Positions 32,350-40,821 of a stretch of DNA of 56,913 bases are shown here, piece after piece. Origin of the DNA: Leucothrix arctica (GTDB lineage Bacteria; Pseudomonadota; Gammaproteobacteria; Thiotrichales; Thiotrichaceae); contig NZ_QGKL01000033.1 of NCBI RefSeq assembly GCF_003172895.1, positions 1-56,913 on the forward strand. The letters are read 5' to 3'. Numbering within the stretch: the first letter of the stretch is position 1; every line of letters starts with the position of its first letter. A program made the position numbers and the translations under genes. The notes beneath the pieces were generated by a model that was not told the DNA's origin, made no database searches, and worked only from the letters and a program-made list of their open reading frames with translations.

Positions 32350-34443
32350 ATGACACCTACACAAAAAACATCAAAAAACAGCCCTTCTTTTCGCAAGAGT
32401 CTATTAACAATAGCTATCGCAACAGTGCTTGTCGCTGGTTGTGGTGGTAGCAACGACGACAAAACCATAGCACCAACACCCACAAGTATTGGCGGTACAG
32501 CTGCTAAAGGGATTATCACTGACGGTATCGTGACTGCTTACTTGCTAGGTAGCGATGGTATTAAAGGTGCTGTTGTTGGTACAGCGATGACTGATAGTGT
32601 TGGTAGCTACTCTCTAGAGACCGTCTCAAGCTATGACGGCACCTCACCGCTGCTATTAGAGCTAACCGCTGGTGATGACACAACCATGGTTTGTGATTCT
32701 TACAACGACTGCGGCAGCGTTGAGCACGGTGACACCATCCCACTAGTAGGCACTGACTTCATGATGACATCAGTCATCCCAGGTACTGGTAGTGATACAA
32801 CAGTGAATGCAGCCATTACCGCATTTACTAGCATGGCAGCAAACAGCGTCGTGATCAGTGGTTCGGTTTCTGACACTAGCATTTTAGAAACAACGTCAAA
32901 AATCAACCAAGTCGTTGGTGTAAATATTTTAGAAACAACACCAGTCAACGTAGCAAGCGAGTCAGTACTTGGCGAGTCATCTACTGACTCTCAACGCTAC
33001 TCAATCATGTTAGCGGCATTAGCGGCTCAAGCATTTAGCGGCACTGGCTCTGTTGAAGACATGATGACGAACTTAGATGCTTACAGTACTGACTTTGTTG
33101 AAGATGGCGATATTGGTGATGAAGGTGGTCTATCACTAGAAACGCTATATGCAGATGCTAATGAAGCAGCAGAGGCAGCAGAAGATTCTTTGTCTGACGA
33201 AGCTGTTGATCAAATATCAACACTAGGTAGCTCAGTAGTCGGCCAACTTGTTGATGGTGTATTTGAACCAGAAGCGACAAGTGCTGAAAACCCAAGTGAT
33301 GTTGCACAAGCAAAAGCCTTTGTTACTGAAGTTAGAACTTGGGTAAACGCTATTCAAGACCTTGAAGATCCTGCAAATACATTCTTAGATGAAGCTGACA
33401 CGCTGAGCAATACACTTAGTTCTCACAGCGAAGATGTACTTGAAGTGTATGCAATTGCCCTCGGCGCAGCTATCAACGCGATCGAAGATGCACATGGTGC
33501 TGATGAAGACGTTCCTACAACGGTTGATGTGATCGACGACGAAGACATGCTGCTAGGTACGCTTAGCATTGTTGATAATTCAACGTCTGACACAACAGAG
33601 TACGTACTAACTGCAAGTGACTTAAGTGATAGCAATGTTGCACTTGAAACAACGATCAGTCTAAATGAGTCACTAGATACTGAGATAGTCTCAGCTGGTG
33701 ACACTACTGCTGGTATTAATGGCACAGTGAGTGATGACCTTGTTGCAATCACTCTGTCAAATGCTGCGTTAACTATGGGCTTATCAGAAGACTTACCACT
33801 GGGTGAAGATGGTCCTGATGCAGAGTTTACAATGATGTCATTAGCGGGTGAATTAACCGTTGAAGCCTTAGAAGCTGGTGTTGCTACAGGTGAGATGATT
33901 GCAGCAAGTGCTGAAGTTTCACTAATAGCAGAAGAAGGTAGTGATGGCGATATGGGTCTTGAGAAAATTGCCCTAAACAACCTAAGCATCACTAACGAGT
34001 CTGGTGAAGTTGCTGGTTTGACTGCCTCTTTAGTGGTTAACAACGCTTCAACATTCAACGTTTTTGGCTTGGATGACGGCGAAGAAGAGACAGAAGAAAA
34101 CTTTGCAGATGCAACAATAAGTCTTTCTGGAAAGCTTAATCTTGCTGACTACGGTGAAGCGGTTCTTTCGATCACTGCAAACCGTACCGATCTTGACCTA
34201 AGCAACCTAACTGCAACACTTGGTTATGATGGTAAGAGCTTACAGTTAACTGCTGGTGCTAATACTGAAGACGAAACTGTCGACTTAGCGCTAACCTTCA
34301 GCAATGCTGACGGTGTCGCAATGGTGCTCGAAAAAATGGATGGCGAAACTGATGGAACAGTTACCGTTGGTGACTCTGTTGTCGGTACAGTCGATGAAGA
34401 TGCAATCATCCGCTACAACGACGGTACTTTCGAGTCACTATAA
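32350..34443 (+). CDS. Large acidic lipoprotein
   Basis: This 697-residue protein has a lipoprotein signal: basic N-terminus, hydrophobic core TIAIATVLVAG and lipobox Cys in VAGCGGSND near residue 30. After a short linker it has a beta-rich segment (GTAAKGIITDGIVTAYLLG, then VGSYSLETVSS) typical of carboxypeptidase-regulatory-like domains in lipoproteins. The long remaining part is Asp/Glu-, Ser- and Thr-rich, with a helical segment (ETLYADANEAAEAAEDSLSDEA) and repeated beta-strand patterns. I recognise no enzyme motif. It is probably anchored to the outer membrane or exposed. A clean terminator follows. The A/T-rich 240-base upstream region separates it from the divergent response regulator. 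Confidence 0.7.
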   Translation: MTPTQKTSKNSPSFRKSLLTIAIATVLVAGCGGSNDDKTIAPTPTSIGGTAAKGIITDGIVTAYLLGSDGIKGAVVGTAMTDSVGSYSLETVSSYDGTSPLLLELTAGDDTTMVCDSYNDCGSVEHGDTIPLVGTDFMMTSVIPGTGSDTTVNAAITAFTSMAANSVVISGSVSDTSILETTSKINQVVGVNILETTPVNVASESVLGESSTDSQRYSIMLAALAAQAFSGTGSVEDMMTNLDAYSTDFVEDGDIGDEGGLSLETLYADANEAAEAAEDSLSDEAVDQISTLGSSVVGQLVDGVFEPEATSAENPSDVAQAKAFVTEVRTWVNAIQDLEDPANTFLDEADTLSNTLSSHSEDVLEVYAIALGAAINAIEDAHGADEDVPTTVDVIDDEDMLLGTLSIVDNSTSDTTEYVLTASDLSDSNVALETTISLNESLDTEIVSAGDTTAGINGTVSDDLVAITLSNAALTMGLSEDLPLGEDGPDAEFTMMSLAGELTVEALEAGVATGEMIAASAEVSLIAEEGSDGDMGLEKIALNNLSITNESGEVAGLTASLVVNNASTFNVFGLDDGEEETEENFADATISLSGKLNLADYGEAVLSITANRTDLDLSNLTATLGYDGKSLQLTAGANTEDETVDLALTFSNADGVAMVLEKMDGETDGTVTVGDSVVGTVDEDAIIRYNDGTFESL

Positions 34444-34476
34444 TCTCGTTATTGCTAGACTAAACTGATGTAAAAT

Positions 34477-34503
34477 AAGGCGGTTCTTCGGAATCGCCTT
34501 TTT
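34477..34503 (+). terminator. Intrinsic terminator after the lipoprotein gene
   Basis: AAGGCGGTTC and GAATCGCCTT pair around a TTCG tetraloop with one mismatch and are followed by a run of six to seven T. The T-tract ends only about 14 bases before the next ATG, so the downstream gene's promoter or ribosome loading must overlap it, or it depends on read-through. Confidence 0.85.
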
Positions 34504-34516
34504 CATGGAAATCATT

Positions 34517-35581
34517 ATGACGACTCTCTTCCTATTACTTATTCTAAGCACGGCTATTGCCTCACCACTAGCAGCTGCACCCTACGTTGAAATGGATACT
34601 TTTATTTCCAGCGAACCAATCGCTTTAGAGGCTATTAGTGATGACTGGAAAGGTCGCTATTCACCCAATGGCGAAAAGCAAACCGCTTCTGTTTGGCTAG
34701 AGTCTGGTTACAAGAAAAACAATTGGTCAATCGGTGCCCTTTACAGAGAAGAACAGCAGTTCACCTTTTCGTCAGACACTGCCGACCTCTTTTACACCAT
34801 TAGTAATGACCAAGACCTTGATCAAAACAGAGCGTATAAAATTGACTTAGACGCCTACCGCTTTCGAGGCTTTGGCGCACGTATTGCCAAACACTTTAAA
34901 CCGACTAGCACACTAGAGCTGTCATTAGGTACTAGTCTATTCTCTGCTTCAAACTTACTCGACGGTCAAGTATCAGGCGTCGCAACGGCTGAAGATGGAG
35001 ACAACTATAACTTTCAGCTTGATGGCGACTACGTCTATGATGAAGATGTACTGTTTAACCGCCCGAATACCAACGCTCCTAGTGGTATAGGTGTGGCGGT
35101 TGACCTCAGTGTAAAGTGGAAACCAAATCAAAACACAAAAGTAGACCTCCGCGTTAAAGACCTCGCAGGTGCTATACGTTGGCGTGACGTCCCTTATACC
35201 GAGGCACAAGCCAACTCAGAAACAAACACCACCACCGAAGATGGCTTCTCATCAATTAACCCTATCCTCAGTGGGATTGAGGGGTACAAGCCTGACTACA
35301 CTCAGAAACTAAAGCCCTCAGCAGACCTTCATGCCCAATACCAATTTAAAAACACTGCTTATACGGCTGGTGCAAAGGCAAAATACATCAACGAGAGTCG
35401 TTTATTTGCAGTCGGTGCTGCCAAGCAAACCAACAAAGGCAAGCTCGCACTCTATTACTGGCCTGACATAAGTACGCTAGAAGCTGCTTTTCAAGGAAAG
35501 AAGCTCGGCCTTTCATTTGCCATAGACAGCCTCGACAGTTCAGAAGTAAAAACACTCTGGTTATCATTACAGTACCAATAA
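34517..35581 (+). CDS. Putative outer-membrane barrel or periplasmic protein
   Basis: This 354-residue exported protein is of unknown family. From ATG 34517 the signal peptide is MTTLFLLLILSTAIASPLA, then AAPYVE; an ATG four codons upstream directly abuts the terminator. The mature sequence shows alternating-strand segments such as ASVWLESGYKKNNWSIGALY, YRFRGFGARIAKHF, IGVAVDLSVKWKPN and AGAKAKYINE. It ends TLWLSLQYQ, which fits an outer-membrane barrel, though the last residue is not aromatic. The long loop AQANSETNTTTEDGFSS is probably surface exposed. It follows the lipoprotein gene closely in spite of the terminator between them, which suggests a functional link I cannot specify. Confidence 0.6.
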   Translation: MTTLFLLLILSTAIASPLAAAPYVEMDTFISSEPIALEAISDDWKGRYSPNGEKQTASVWLESGYKKNNWSIGALYREEQQFTFSSDTADLFYTISNDQDLDQNRAYKIDLDAYRFRGFGARIAKHFKPTSTLELSLGTSLFSASNLLDGQVSGVATAEDGDNYNFQLDGDYVYDEDVLFNRPNTNAPSGIGVAVDLSVKWKPNQNTKVDLRVKDLAGAIRWRDVPYTEAQANSETNTTTEDGFSSINPILSGIEGYKPDYTQKLKPSADLHAQYQFKNTAYTAGAKAKYINESRLFAVGAAKQTNKGKLALYYWPDISTLEAAFQGKKLGLSFAIDSLDSSEVKTLWLSLQYQ

Positions 35582-35651
35582 TTTTCTGTGAATTTTTACG
35601 GCTAACCCTGTTAACAGAGTCATTAACCCCCTAAACTTACCTTCTGAAAAT

Positions 35652-35671
35652 CTGCAAGGCGACACTTGCAG
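35652..35671 (+). promoter_or_regulatory. Short hairpin in the DAHP-synthase leader
   Basis: CTGCAAG (35652-35658) and CTTGCAG (35665-35671) form a perfect seven-base stem with a six-base loop, ending 27 bases before the chosen start codon. It might influence translation of the aromatic-pathway gene. There is no leader peptide rich in aromatic codons that I can see. Confidence 0.3.
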
Positions 35672-35698
35672 GCAGCTTATTCAAAGGTAACAACAAAA

Positions 35699-36775
35699 AT
35701 GACAATCAACACCCCATTAGAAGATCTAAATATATTAAAGGCCGAGCCATTGATTACTCCAGCTCAGCTGAAAGCGAAGGTACCTGTTACCGATAAAGCA
35801 ATGAAAACGGTTGCCGAAGGCCGCCAAGTCATCAGAAACATTTTAGACCGAACAGACCCACGACTATTTGTCGTCGTTGGCCCTTGTTCAATACACGACA
35901 CAGAAGCAGCAATCGACTATGCACAGCGCCTAAAAGCACTGGCTGAAGAAGTCTCTGACACACTCTATCTCGTTATGCGTGTTTACTTTGAAAAGCCACG
36001 GACAACGGTGGGTTGGAAAGGTTTAATCAATGATCCGCACCTAAACAACACATTCGAAATCGAAGAAGGCTTGGAAGTGGGTCGTAAACTACTGACGCAA
36101 CTTGCTGAGATGGATATTCCTACGTCAACAGAAGCACTAGACCCTATTTCACCACAGTACCTTCAAGACCTAATCAGCTGGAGCGCTATTGGCGCAAGAA
36201 CGACTGAGTCACAAACTCATCGTGAAATGGCTTCTGGTTTGTCATCAGCGGTTGGCTTTAAAAATGGTACAGATGGTGGCCTGACAGTAGCTATGAATGC
36301 GATTAGCTCTGCGTCTCAACCGCACCGTTTTCTTGGTATTAACCACGAAGGCGAAGTCGCTGTTATTCACGCGCAAGGTAATAAATACGGTCACGTAGTA
36401 CTACGTGGTGGTAGCAAAGGTGCTAACTACGATGCAGCAAGCGTTGCAGAATGTGAAGCAGCGTTGGCCAAAGGCGGACACGCCGCTAACATCATGATTG
36501 ATTGCAGTCATGCTAACTCTGAGAAAGATCACGAGCGTCAGCGTTTGGTCACTCAAAGCGTTGCTCAACAGATCGTTGACGGTAACAAGTCAATCGTATC
36601 GTTAATGATCGAAAGTAATATTGGCCCAGGAAACCAGAAAGTGCCTGCTGATTTAGCTGACCTTAAATACGGCGTATCAATTACCGATGCGTGTGTTGAC
36701 TGGGAAACAACTGAAGTGATGTTGCGTGAGCTTCGTGATTCGATTAAGCCACTAATCAACGACAGAAAGTCTTAA
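35699..36775 (+). CDS. aroG: 3-deoxy-7-phosphoheptulonate synthase (type I DAHP synthase)
   Basis: This 358-residue enzyme condenses phosphoenolpyruvate and erythrose 4-phosphate, the first step of the shikimate pathway. All signatures of the AroF/G/H family are present: VVVGPCSIHD with the active-site Cys near residue 55, MRVYFEKPRTTVGWKG, LISWSAIGARTTESQ, GFKNGTDG, MIDCSHANSEK and SLMIESNI. The chosen start, ATG 35699 (MTINTPLEDLN), has an AAAGGT site; the in-frame codons upstream lie in the leader hairpin. Which amino acid feeds back on it cannot be read by eye. It appears to be monocistronic and ends at a strong terminator. Confidence 0.95.
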   Translation: MTINTPLEDLNILKAEPLITPAQLKAKVPVTDKAMKTVAEGRQVIRNILDRTDPRLFVVVGPCSIHDTEAAIDYAQRLKALAEEVSDTLYLVMRVYFEKPRTTVGWKGLINDPHLNNTFEIEEGLEVGRKLLTQLAEMDIPTSTEALDPISPQYLQDLISWSAIGARTTESQTHREMASGLSSAVGFKNGTDGGLTVAMNAISSASQPHRFLGINHEGEVAVIHAQGNKYGHVVLRGGSKGANYDAASVAECEAALAKGGHAANIMIDCSHANSEKDHERQRLVTQSVAQQIVDGNKSIVSLMIESNIGPGNQKVPADLADLKYGVSITDACVDWETTEVMLRELRDSIKPLINDRKS

Positions 36776-36794
36776 ACCAAAACGACACACAAAC

Positions 36795-36836
36795 AAAAGA
36801 CCCCGTCAGGCTTAACAGTCTGAAGGGGTCTTTTTT
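36795..36836 (+). terminator. Intrinsic terminator of the DAHP synthase gene
   Basis: AAAAGACCCC (36795-36804) pairs perfectly with GGGGTCTTTT (36825-36834), followed by more T. A small CAG/CTG inner stem sits in the loop. It is placed 20 bases after the stop codon. Confidence 0.9.
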
Positions 36837-36869
36837 GTCTATGGCTATTCGTTTAAAGCTAGCAATAGA

Positions 36870-36894
36870 AAAAGGCCAACAAAGTCGGCCTTTT
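36870..36894. terminator. Second, bidirectional terminator hairpin
   Basis: AAAAGGCC (36870-36877) pairs with GGCCTTTT (36887-36894). The A/T tracts on both sides let it work in either direction. On the minus strand it is well placed to terminate the gene at 36951-37307. Confidence 0.75.
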
Positions 36895-36950
36895 AATAAA
36901 ATGGTAGGAGATGAAGCCCGCCACTTCAGGAGTGAATCGTCTATCGCAGA

Positions 36951-37307
36951 TTAGTTACCGAGCTTGTTAACTTCGTAGCTAACTCCAGCGTTTACCACGC
37001 CGATGTAACCGAGCTCACCGTTGGCTCTTACTTGCGACTCTACGGTGATGTAAGCACCGTCATCAATGTTAATCGTGCTTTCATTGATTTCTGGGTGCAC
37101 AAGACCTAGCTCACTAGATAATGTGTAAGGTGACGCCGACTCTAAAGATGACAGTTTGTCCCAACCTGCTTTATAAGCTTCCGAGCGTGACTCTGTAACA
37201 CCTGTTTGAATTTTCTCACTTGTGATTGCTTCATAGTAGTCAGCGTTGGCAGCTGTAGCACCCATAACAAGAAGAGAAGTCGCGATTAATTTTGGTAAAG
37301 TTTTCAT
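36951..37307 (-). CDS. Small periplasmic protein, DUF3316-like
   Basis: This 118-residue exported protein has a clear signal peptide (residues 1-22, ending ANA before DYY). The mature part (ESRSEAYKAGWDKLSSLES...YTLSSELGL...TINIDDGAYITVES...GYIGVVNAGVSYEV) fits the layout of DUF3316, a family of small secreted proteins described from Vibrio. In that family a helix precedes four beta strands. The function is unknown. It is monocistronic, with a bidirectional terminator 56 bases beyond its stop. The family assignment is from pattern memory and is moderate only. Confidence 0.6.
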   Translation of the reverse strand: MKTLPKLIATSLLVMGATAANADYYEAITSEKIQTGVTESRSEAYKAGWDKLSSLESASPYTLSSELGLVHPEINESTINIDDGAYITVESQVRANGELGYIGVVNAGVSYEVNKLGN

Positions 37308-37455
37308 GACATGTTTCCTTTCGTCGTTTGGTTAAGATGAGTTCATTATGCCGATGCCGTCTGACATAACTCTTTCATGAACATGACATTAATGTAATCA
37401 GATAACCATAAGATAAATAAGGAAATATAGAGTAACTATTATATTGAAAGCCTAC

Positions 37456-37493
37456 TTTCCTCAGCCTTAAAAATACAATTAAGGCTGAGGAAA
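37456..37493 (-). terminator. Strong hairpin at the 3' end of the metY-type gene
   Basis: A perfect 15-base stem (37456-37470 with 37479-37493, core CTCAGCCTTAA/TTAAGGCTGAG) has an eight-base loop and lies ten bases past the stop codon on the minus strand. No long U-tract follows, so it may act as an mRNA-stabilising 3' hairpin or an atypical terminator. Confidence 0.6.
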
Positions 37494-37502
37494 CACTCGT
37501 TA

Positions 37503-38774
37503 TTAAGCCGCTGAGAACGCCTGCTCTAAGTCTTCAATAATGTCATCGATATGCTCGATACCAATACATAGACGTAATGCTTCAGGCGTCACACCCGCAC
37601 TTAACTGCTCCTCTTCCGACATTTGACGGTGAGTCGTTGATGCAGGATGACAAGCTAATGACTTAGCATCACCGATATTCACCAAACGCTTGATCAGCTT
37701 TAGTTCGTCATAAAACTTCACGCCAGCTTCAAAGCCACCCTTGATACCAAACGTCATCAGCGAACTAGGTTTACCGTCGAAATACTTCTTCGCTAAGCCA
37801 TAATAAGCGTCAGACTCTAGTCCCGCATAACGAACCCACTCTACTTTGTCATGCGCTTCCAAGTATTTCGCGACCACAATCGCGTTTTCACAATGACGCT
37901 CCATGCGCAAAGATAAGGTCTCAAGACCTTGCAAGATCTGCCAAGCATTCATTGGCGACAGTGCAGAACCAGTGTTTCTAAGTGGCACTGTTCGAGCGCG
38001 ACCGATGTATGCCGCCGGTCCTAGCGCTTCGGTATAAACGACACCATGATAAGCCGCTTCAGGCTCATTTAGACAGGCATAACGCTCTGCATTGTCAGCC
38101 CAAGGGAATTTACCCGAGTCAACGATAATGCCGCCAATGGTTGTGCCATGACCACCAATGTACTTAGTCAAGGAGTGAACAACGATGTCTGCGCCATGCT
38201 CAATCGGTGTGCAAAGTGATGGAGACGCTACCGTGTTATCAATAATAACCGCTACGCCGTGCTTATGAGCCGCTGCCGCAATTGTTTCGATATCAGCGAT
38301 ATTACCCGCTGGGTTACCAATCGTTTCGCAGAATACCGCTTTAGTGTTTTCGTCAATTAGCTTTTCAATATCTTCCGCGCTATCTGAGTCAGCAAAACGT
38401 ACTTCAATACCCAGTCGTGGTAACTCGTGACGGAATAGCGTGTAAGTTCCCCCGTAAAGCTGCGACATTGAAACAATATTATCGCCAGCGCTCGCGATAT
38501 TCAAAATGGAATAATTGATTGCTGCCATACCCGAGCTAACAGCCAATGCTGCAACACCACCTTCTAATGCCGCAACGCGTTCTTCGAGTACCGCATTGGT
38601 TGGATTCATAATGCGGGTATAGATATTGCCTGGGACAGCTAAGTTGAATAAGTCCGCACCATGTTGAGCATTATCAAATTCATAAGCCGCTGTTTGATAA
38701 ATAGGTACTGCACAAGAGTGCGTCGTTGGGTCGCCGTCATAGCCAGCATGAAGCGCAATGGTTTCTTTTCTCAT
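37503..38774 (-). CDS. metY: O-acetylhomoserine sulfhydrylase (MetY-type)
   Basis: This 423-residue PLP enzyme of the Cys/Met-metabolism family makes homocysteine from O-acetylhomoserine and sulfide. It has the N-terminal RKETIALHAGYDGDPTTHSC, then VPIYQTAAYEFD, YTRIMNPTN and AVSSGMAAINY. The PLP-binding lysine sits in IVVHSLTKYIGGHGTT near residue 206, and HPASTTHRQM near the end is present. The MetY-specific insertion around EPEAAYHGVVYTEALG distinguishes it from MetB/MetC. An AAGGAG site precedes the ATG. I saw no SAM riboswitch or MetJ-type operator upstream, only an ACTAATC/GATTAGT stem. Downstream of methionine synthesis lies a cobalamin-dependent enzyme, a loose metabolic link with the neighbours. 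Confidence 0.93.
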   Translation of the reverse strand: MRKETIALHAGYDGDPTTHSCAVPIYQTAAYEFDNAQHGADLFNLAVPGNIYTRIMNPTNAVLEERVAALEGGVAALAVSSGMAAINYSILNIASAGDNIVSMSQLYGGTYTLFRHELPRLGIEVRFADSDSAEDIEKLIDENTKAVFCETIGNPAGNIADIETIAAAAHKHGVAVIIDNTVASPSLCTPIEHGADIVVHSLTKYIGGHGTTIGGIIVDSGKFPWADNAERYACLNEPEAAYHGVVYTEALGPAAYIGRARTVPLRNTGSALSPMNAWQILQGLETLSLRMERHCENAIVVAKYLEAHDKVEWVRYAGLESDAYYGLAKKYFDGKPSSLMTFGIKGGFEAGVKFYDELKLIKRLVNIGDAKSLACHPASTTHRQMSEEEQLSAGVTPEALRLCIGIEHIDDIIEDLEQAFSAA

Positions 38775-38961
38775 ATTTCTAAACTCCTTAAAACTAATCG
38801 GTCATACAACAACTTAGATTAGTCCATAATACGGGTAAATGTATATATCCATGAATAGGCCAACTCCCTTAAAATAGCTCGACAATCCTAACTCAACATG
38901 GGATAACCCGACCACGGGCTAACACCCACTATTTAACCATACAGCCATACAGACACACCTT

Positions 38962-39738
38962 ATGAGTAAACTATTTGTAGTGGGCACCGGCCCCGGTGAC
39001 CTTCAACTACTAGCACCAAAAGCAGCTAGTGCGATTCAAGCGAGTTCAGACCTTGTCGCATACGGCTTATACCTTGATCTACTGGGTCAAATTTGCAAAG
39101 GAAAAACACACCATGATCTTCCTTTGGGCGAAGAAATTGGACGCGCACGCTTAGCGTTAGACCTTGCCGCAAGCGGTAAAGCGACTGCCCTGATTTCTAG
39201 TGGTGACATTGGCATCTACGCCATGGCAACGCTAGTATTTGAACTGTTAGAACTTCAGCTTCAAGGCAAAGAGAACCACCCTGAATGGCTAGATGTAGAC
39301 ATCGAAGTGATTCCTGGTATTAGCGCCATGCAGGCAGGTGCGGCTAGCGTTGGCGCAATGCTGGGTCATGACTTCTGTACTATCTCACTGTCTAACTTAC
39401 TGACGCCTTGGGAAACCATTGAGAAGCGTATTAAGAGTGCGGGTGAAGGTGACTTTGTTGTGTCGTTTTACAACCCTGTTTCTCGTAAGCGTGACTGGCA
39501 GTTGAATACGGCTCGTGACATTTTGCTGGAGCATCGCCCTGCTAGTACGCCGGTGATGATTGGTCGCCAGCTGACGCGTGAAGATGAGAATATCAATATC
39601 ATTACGCTTGGTGAGTTGGATGCTAAAGACGTGGATATGTTTACGATGGTGTCGGTTGGTAATAGTGAGTCGCGCCACCTTGTAAATGGCTCGAAAGAGT
39701 GGATTTACACGCCGCGCGGCTATAGTAAGAAGCTGTAA
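38962..39738 (+). CDS. cobJ: Precorrin-3B C17-methyltransferase (CobJ/CbiH)
   Basis: This 258-residue class III methyltransferase carries out ring contraction and C17 methylation. It has LFVVGTGPGDLQLLAPKA at the N-terminus, VAYGLYLDLL, ALISSGDIGIYAMATLVFE near residue 75, VIPGISAMQAGAASVGAMLGHDFCTISLS and FVVSFYNPVSRKRDWQL. These are diagnostic of CobJ/CbiH, including the 'GHDFC.IsLSdlLtPW' block. The C-terminal about 100 residues contain the second half of the active site. Codon style changes visibly near base 39430, from A/C-ending to G/T-ending codons. No ribosome binding site is obvious. It is divergent from metY, with a 187-base gap. cobM lies 173 bases downstream behind a large inverted repeat. 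Confidence 0.94.
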   Translation: MSKLFVVGTGPGDLQLLAPKAASAIQASSDLVAYGLYLDLLGQICKGKTHHDLPLGEEIGRARLALDLAASGKATALISSGDIGIYAMATLVFELLELQLQGKENHPEWLDVDIEVIPGISAMQAGAASVGAMLGHDFCTISLSNLLTPWETIEKRIKSAGEGDFVVSFYNPVSRKRDWQLNTARDILLEHRPASTPVMIGRQLTREDENINIITLGELDAKDVDMFTMVSVGNSESRHLVNGSKEWIYTPRGYSKKL

Positions 39739-39749
39739 CTATTTGGTTC

Positions 39750-39825
39750 GGAGTCTCAGTTATTCACTGCACTTCGCCCCTCGCTTTGCTCGGAAGGTCT
39801 ACGTGCAGCAAATAACTGAGACTCC
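39750..39825. repeat. Large inverted repeat between cobJ and cobM
   Basis: GGAGTCTCAGTTATT (39750-39764) is matched perfectly by AATAACTGAGACTCC (39811-39825). The pairing continues inward through CTGCAC with two mismatches, giving arms of about 21-23 bases. The centre, about 30 bases, contains CGCTTTGCTCGGAAGG. It lies inside a row of co-oriented genes and has no T-tract, so it is more like a palindromic insertion element or mRNA-processing site than a terminator. Confidence 0.75.
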
Positions 39826-39911
39826 TAGCATTAGATAGTGAGTAGCGGTTTTATAAAATTAGATGTGTTCGCGCTTGATTGGATAAAGCGCAGCATGAAA
39901 AGGATGACAAA

Positions 39912-40742
39912 ATGAAAGTTTACTTTATTGGCGCTGGCCCTGGTGATCCAGAGCTGATTACCGTTAAAGCGCAGCGCATTATGAAAGATTGCCCTGTTGT
40001 ATTGTATGCAGGCTCGTTAGTGCCACGTGAGATTTTGGCGGACGTCGAAGATTCTGCTGCATTGATCAAAGATACCGCTCACATGGACTTAGATGAGATC
40101 ATGGTGGACATCGAAGCGGCTCATGCTGCAGGACAAAATGTGGCGCGTGTTCACTCTGGCGATCCGATGTTATACGGCGCAATTGGTGAGCAGATTCGTC
40201 GATTAGAGAAGCAAGGTATTGAGTTTGAAATCATTCCAGGTGTGACGGCTGTTTCTGCGTCTGCGGCTTGGTTGGGTAAAGAGTTGACGCTTTCTGGTGT
40301 TTCTCAGACGATTATTTTGACGCGTTTTAGTATTAAGACGCCGTTCCCTGAGCGTGAGCAGCTACCTGCATTGGCTAAGAGTCGTGCGACGTTGGCGATT
40401 CACTTGGGTGTGACGCACATTCATAAGATCGTTGAAGAGTTGATTCCTCACTACGGTGAGGATTGCCCTGTGGCTGTTTGCTACCGTACTTCTTGGCCTG
40501 AGCAGGACAAAGTTACGGGGACGCTGAGCGACATTACGGCTAAGGTTCGTGCTAAGAAATTTACGCGTACTTGCTTGATTTTGGTCGGCCATGTATTGGA
40601 GACAGAAGACTTTAATGACTCTTATCTTTACGACACAGACCAAGCCCACGTCTATCGTCCGAAGAATAAAGAGAAGCAACCTAAAGCCATTGTCCGAGGT
40701 GTTGTCGATACACTTCCTCGCGCAGATGATTTTAATACGTAA
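39912..40742 (+). CDS. cobM: Precorrin-4 C11-methyltransferase (CobM/CbiF)
   Basis: This 276-residue class III methyltransferase methylates C11. Its blocks are VYFIGAGPGDPELITVKAQR, VVLYAGSLVPREIL (the 'YAGSLV' of CobM), ARVHSGDPMLYGAIGEQI near residue 75, EIIPGVTAVSASAAWLGKELTLSG and QTIILTR, then VCYRTSWPEQ late. I start at ATG 39912 behind AGGATG; an in-frame TTG 11 codons upstream has no site. Codon usage is G/T-ending, as in the second half of cobJ. The gene is followed after 79 bases by cobW, with a small CACCG-type hairpin in the gap, so the two are probably co-transcribed. Confidence 0.95.
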   Translation: MKVYFIGAGPGDPELITVKAQRIMKDCPVVLYAGSLVPREILADVEDSAALIKDTAHMDLDEIMVDIEAAHAAGQNVARVHSGDPMLYGAIGEQIRRLEKQGIEFEIIPGVTAVSASAAWLGKELTLSGVSQTIILTRFSIKTPFPEREQLPALAKSRATLAIHLGVTHIHKIVEELIPHYGEDCPVAVCYRTSWPEQDKVTGTLSDITAKVRAKKFTRTCLILVGHVLETEDFNDSYLYDTDQAHVYRPKNKEKQPKAIVRGVVDTLPRADDFNT

Positions 40743-40821
40743 TAATTGTCGCTAACATTCGACATTATTCACCAATAGTTAACACCGTGCCTAATGGCGC
40801 GGTGATAGAAAGGACAAGCTC

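Noticed and set aside
33423-34058. A 211-codon frame antisense to the lipoprotein gene
   Set aside because: It is low-complexity (Ser, Val, Ala, Pro) and is the complement of the Asp/Ser-rich lipoprotein codons; no start context.
38775-38961. Possible SAM or cobalamin riboswitch between metY and cobJ
   Set aside because: No conserved riboswitch core could be found; only a short ACTAATC/GATTAGT stem is visible.
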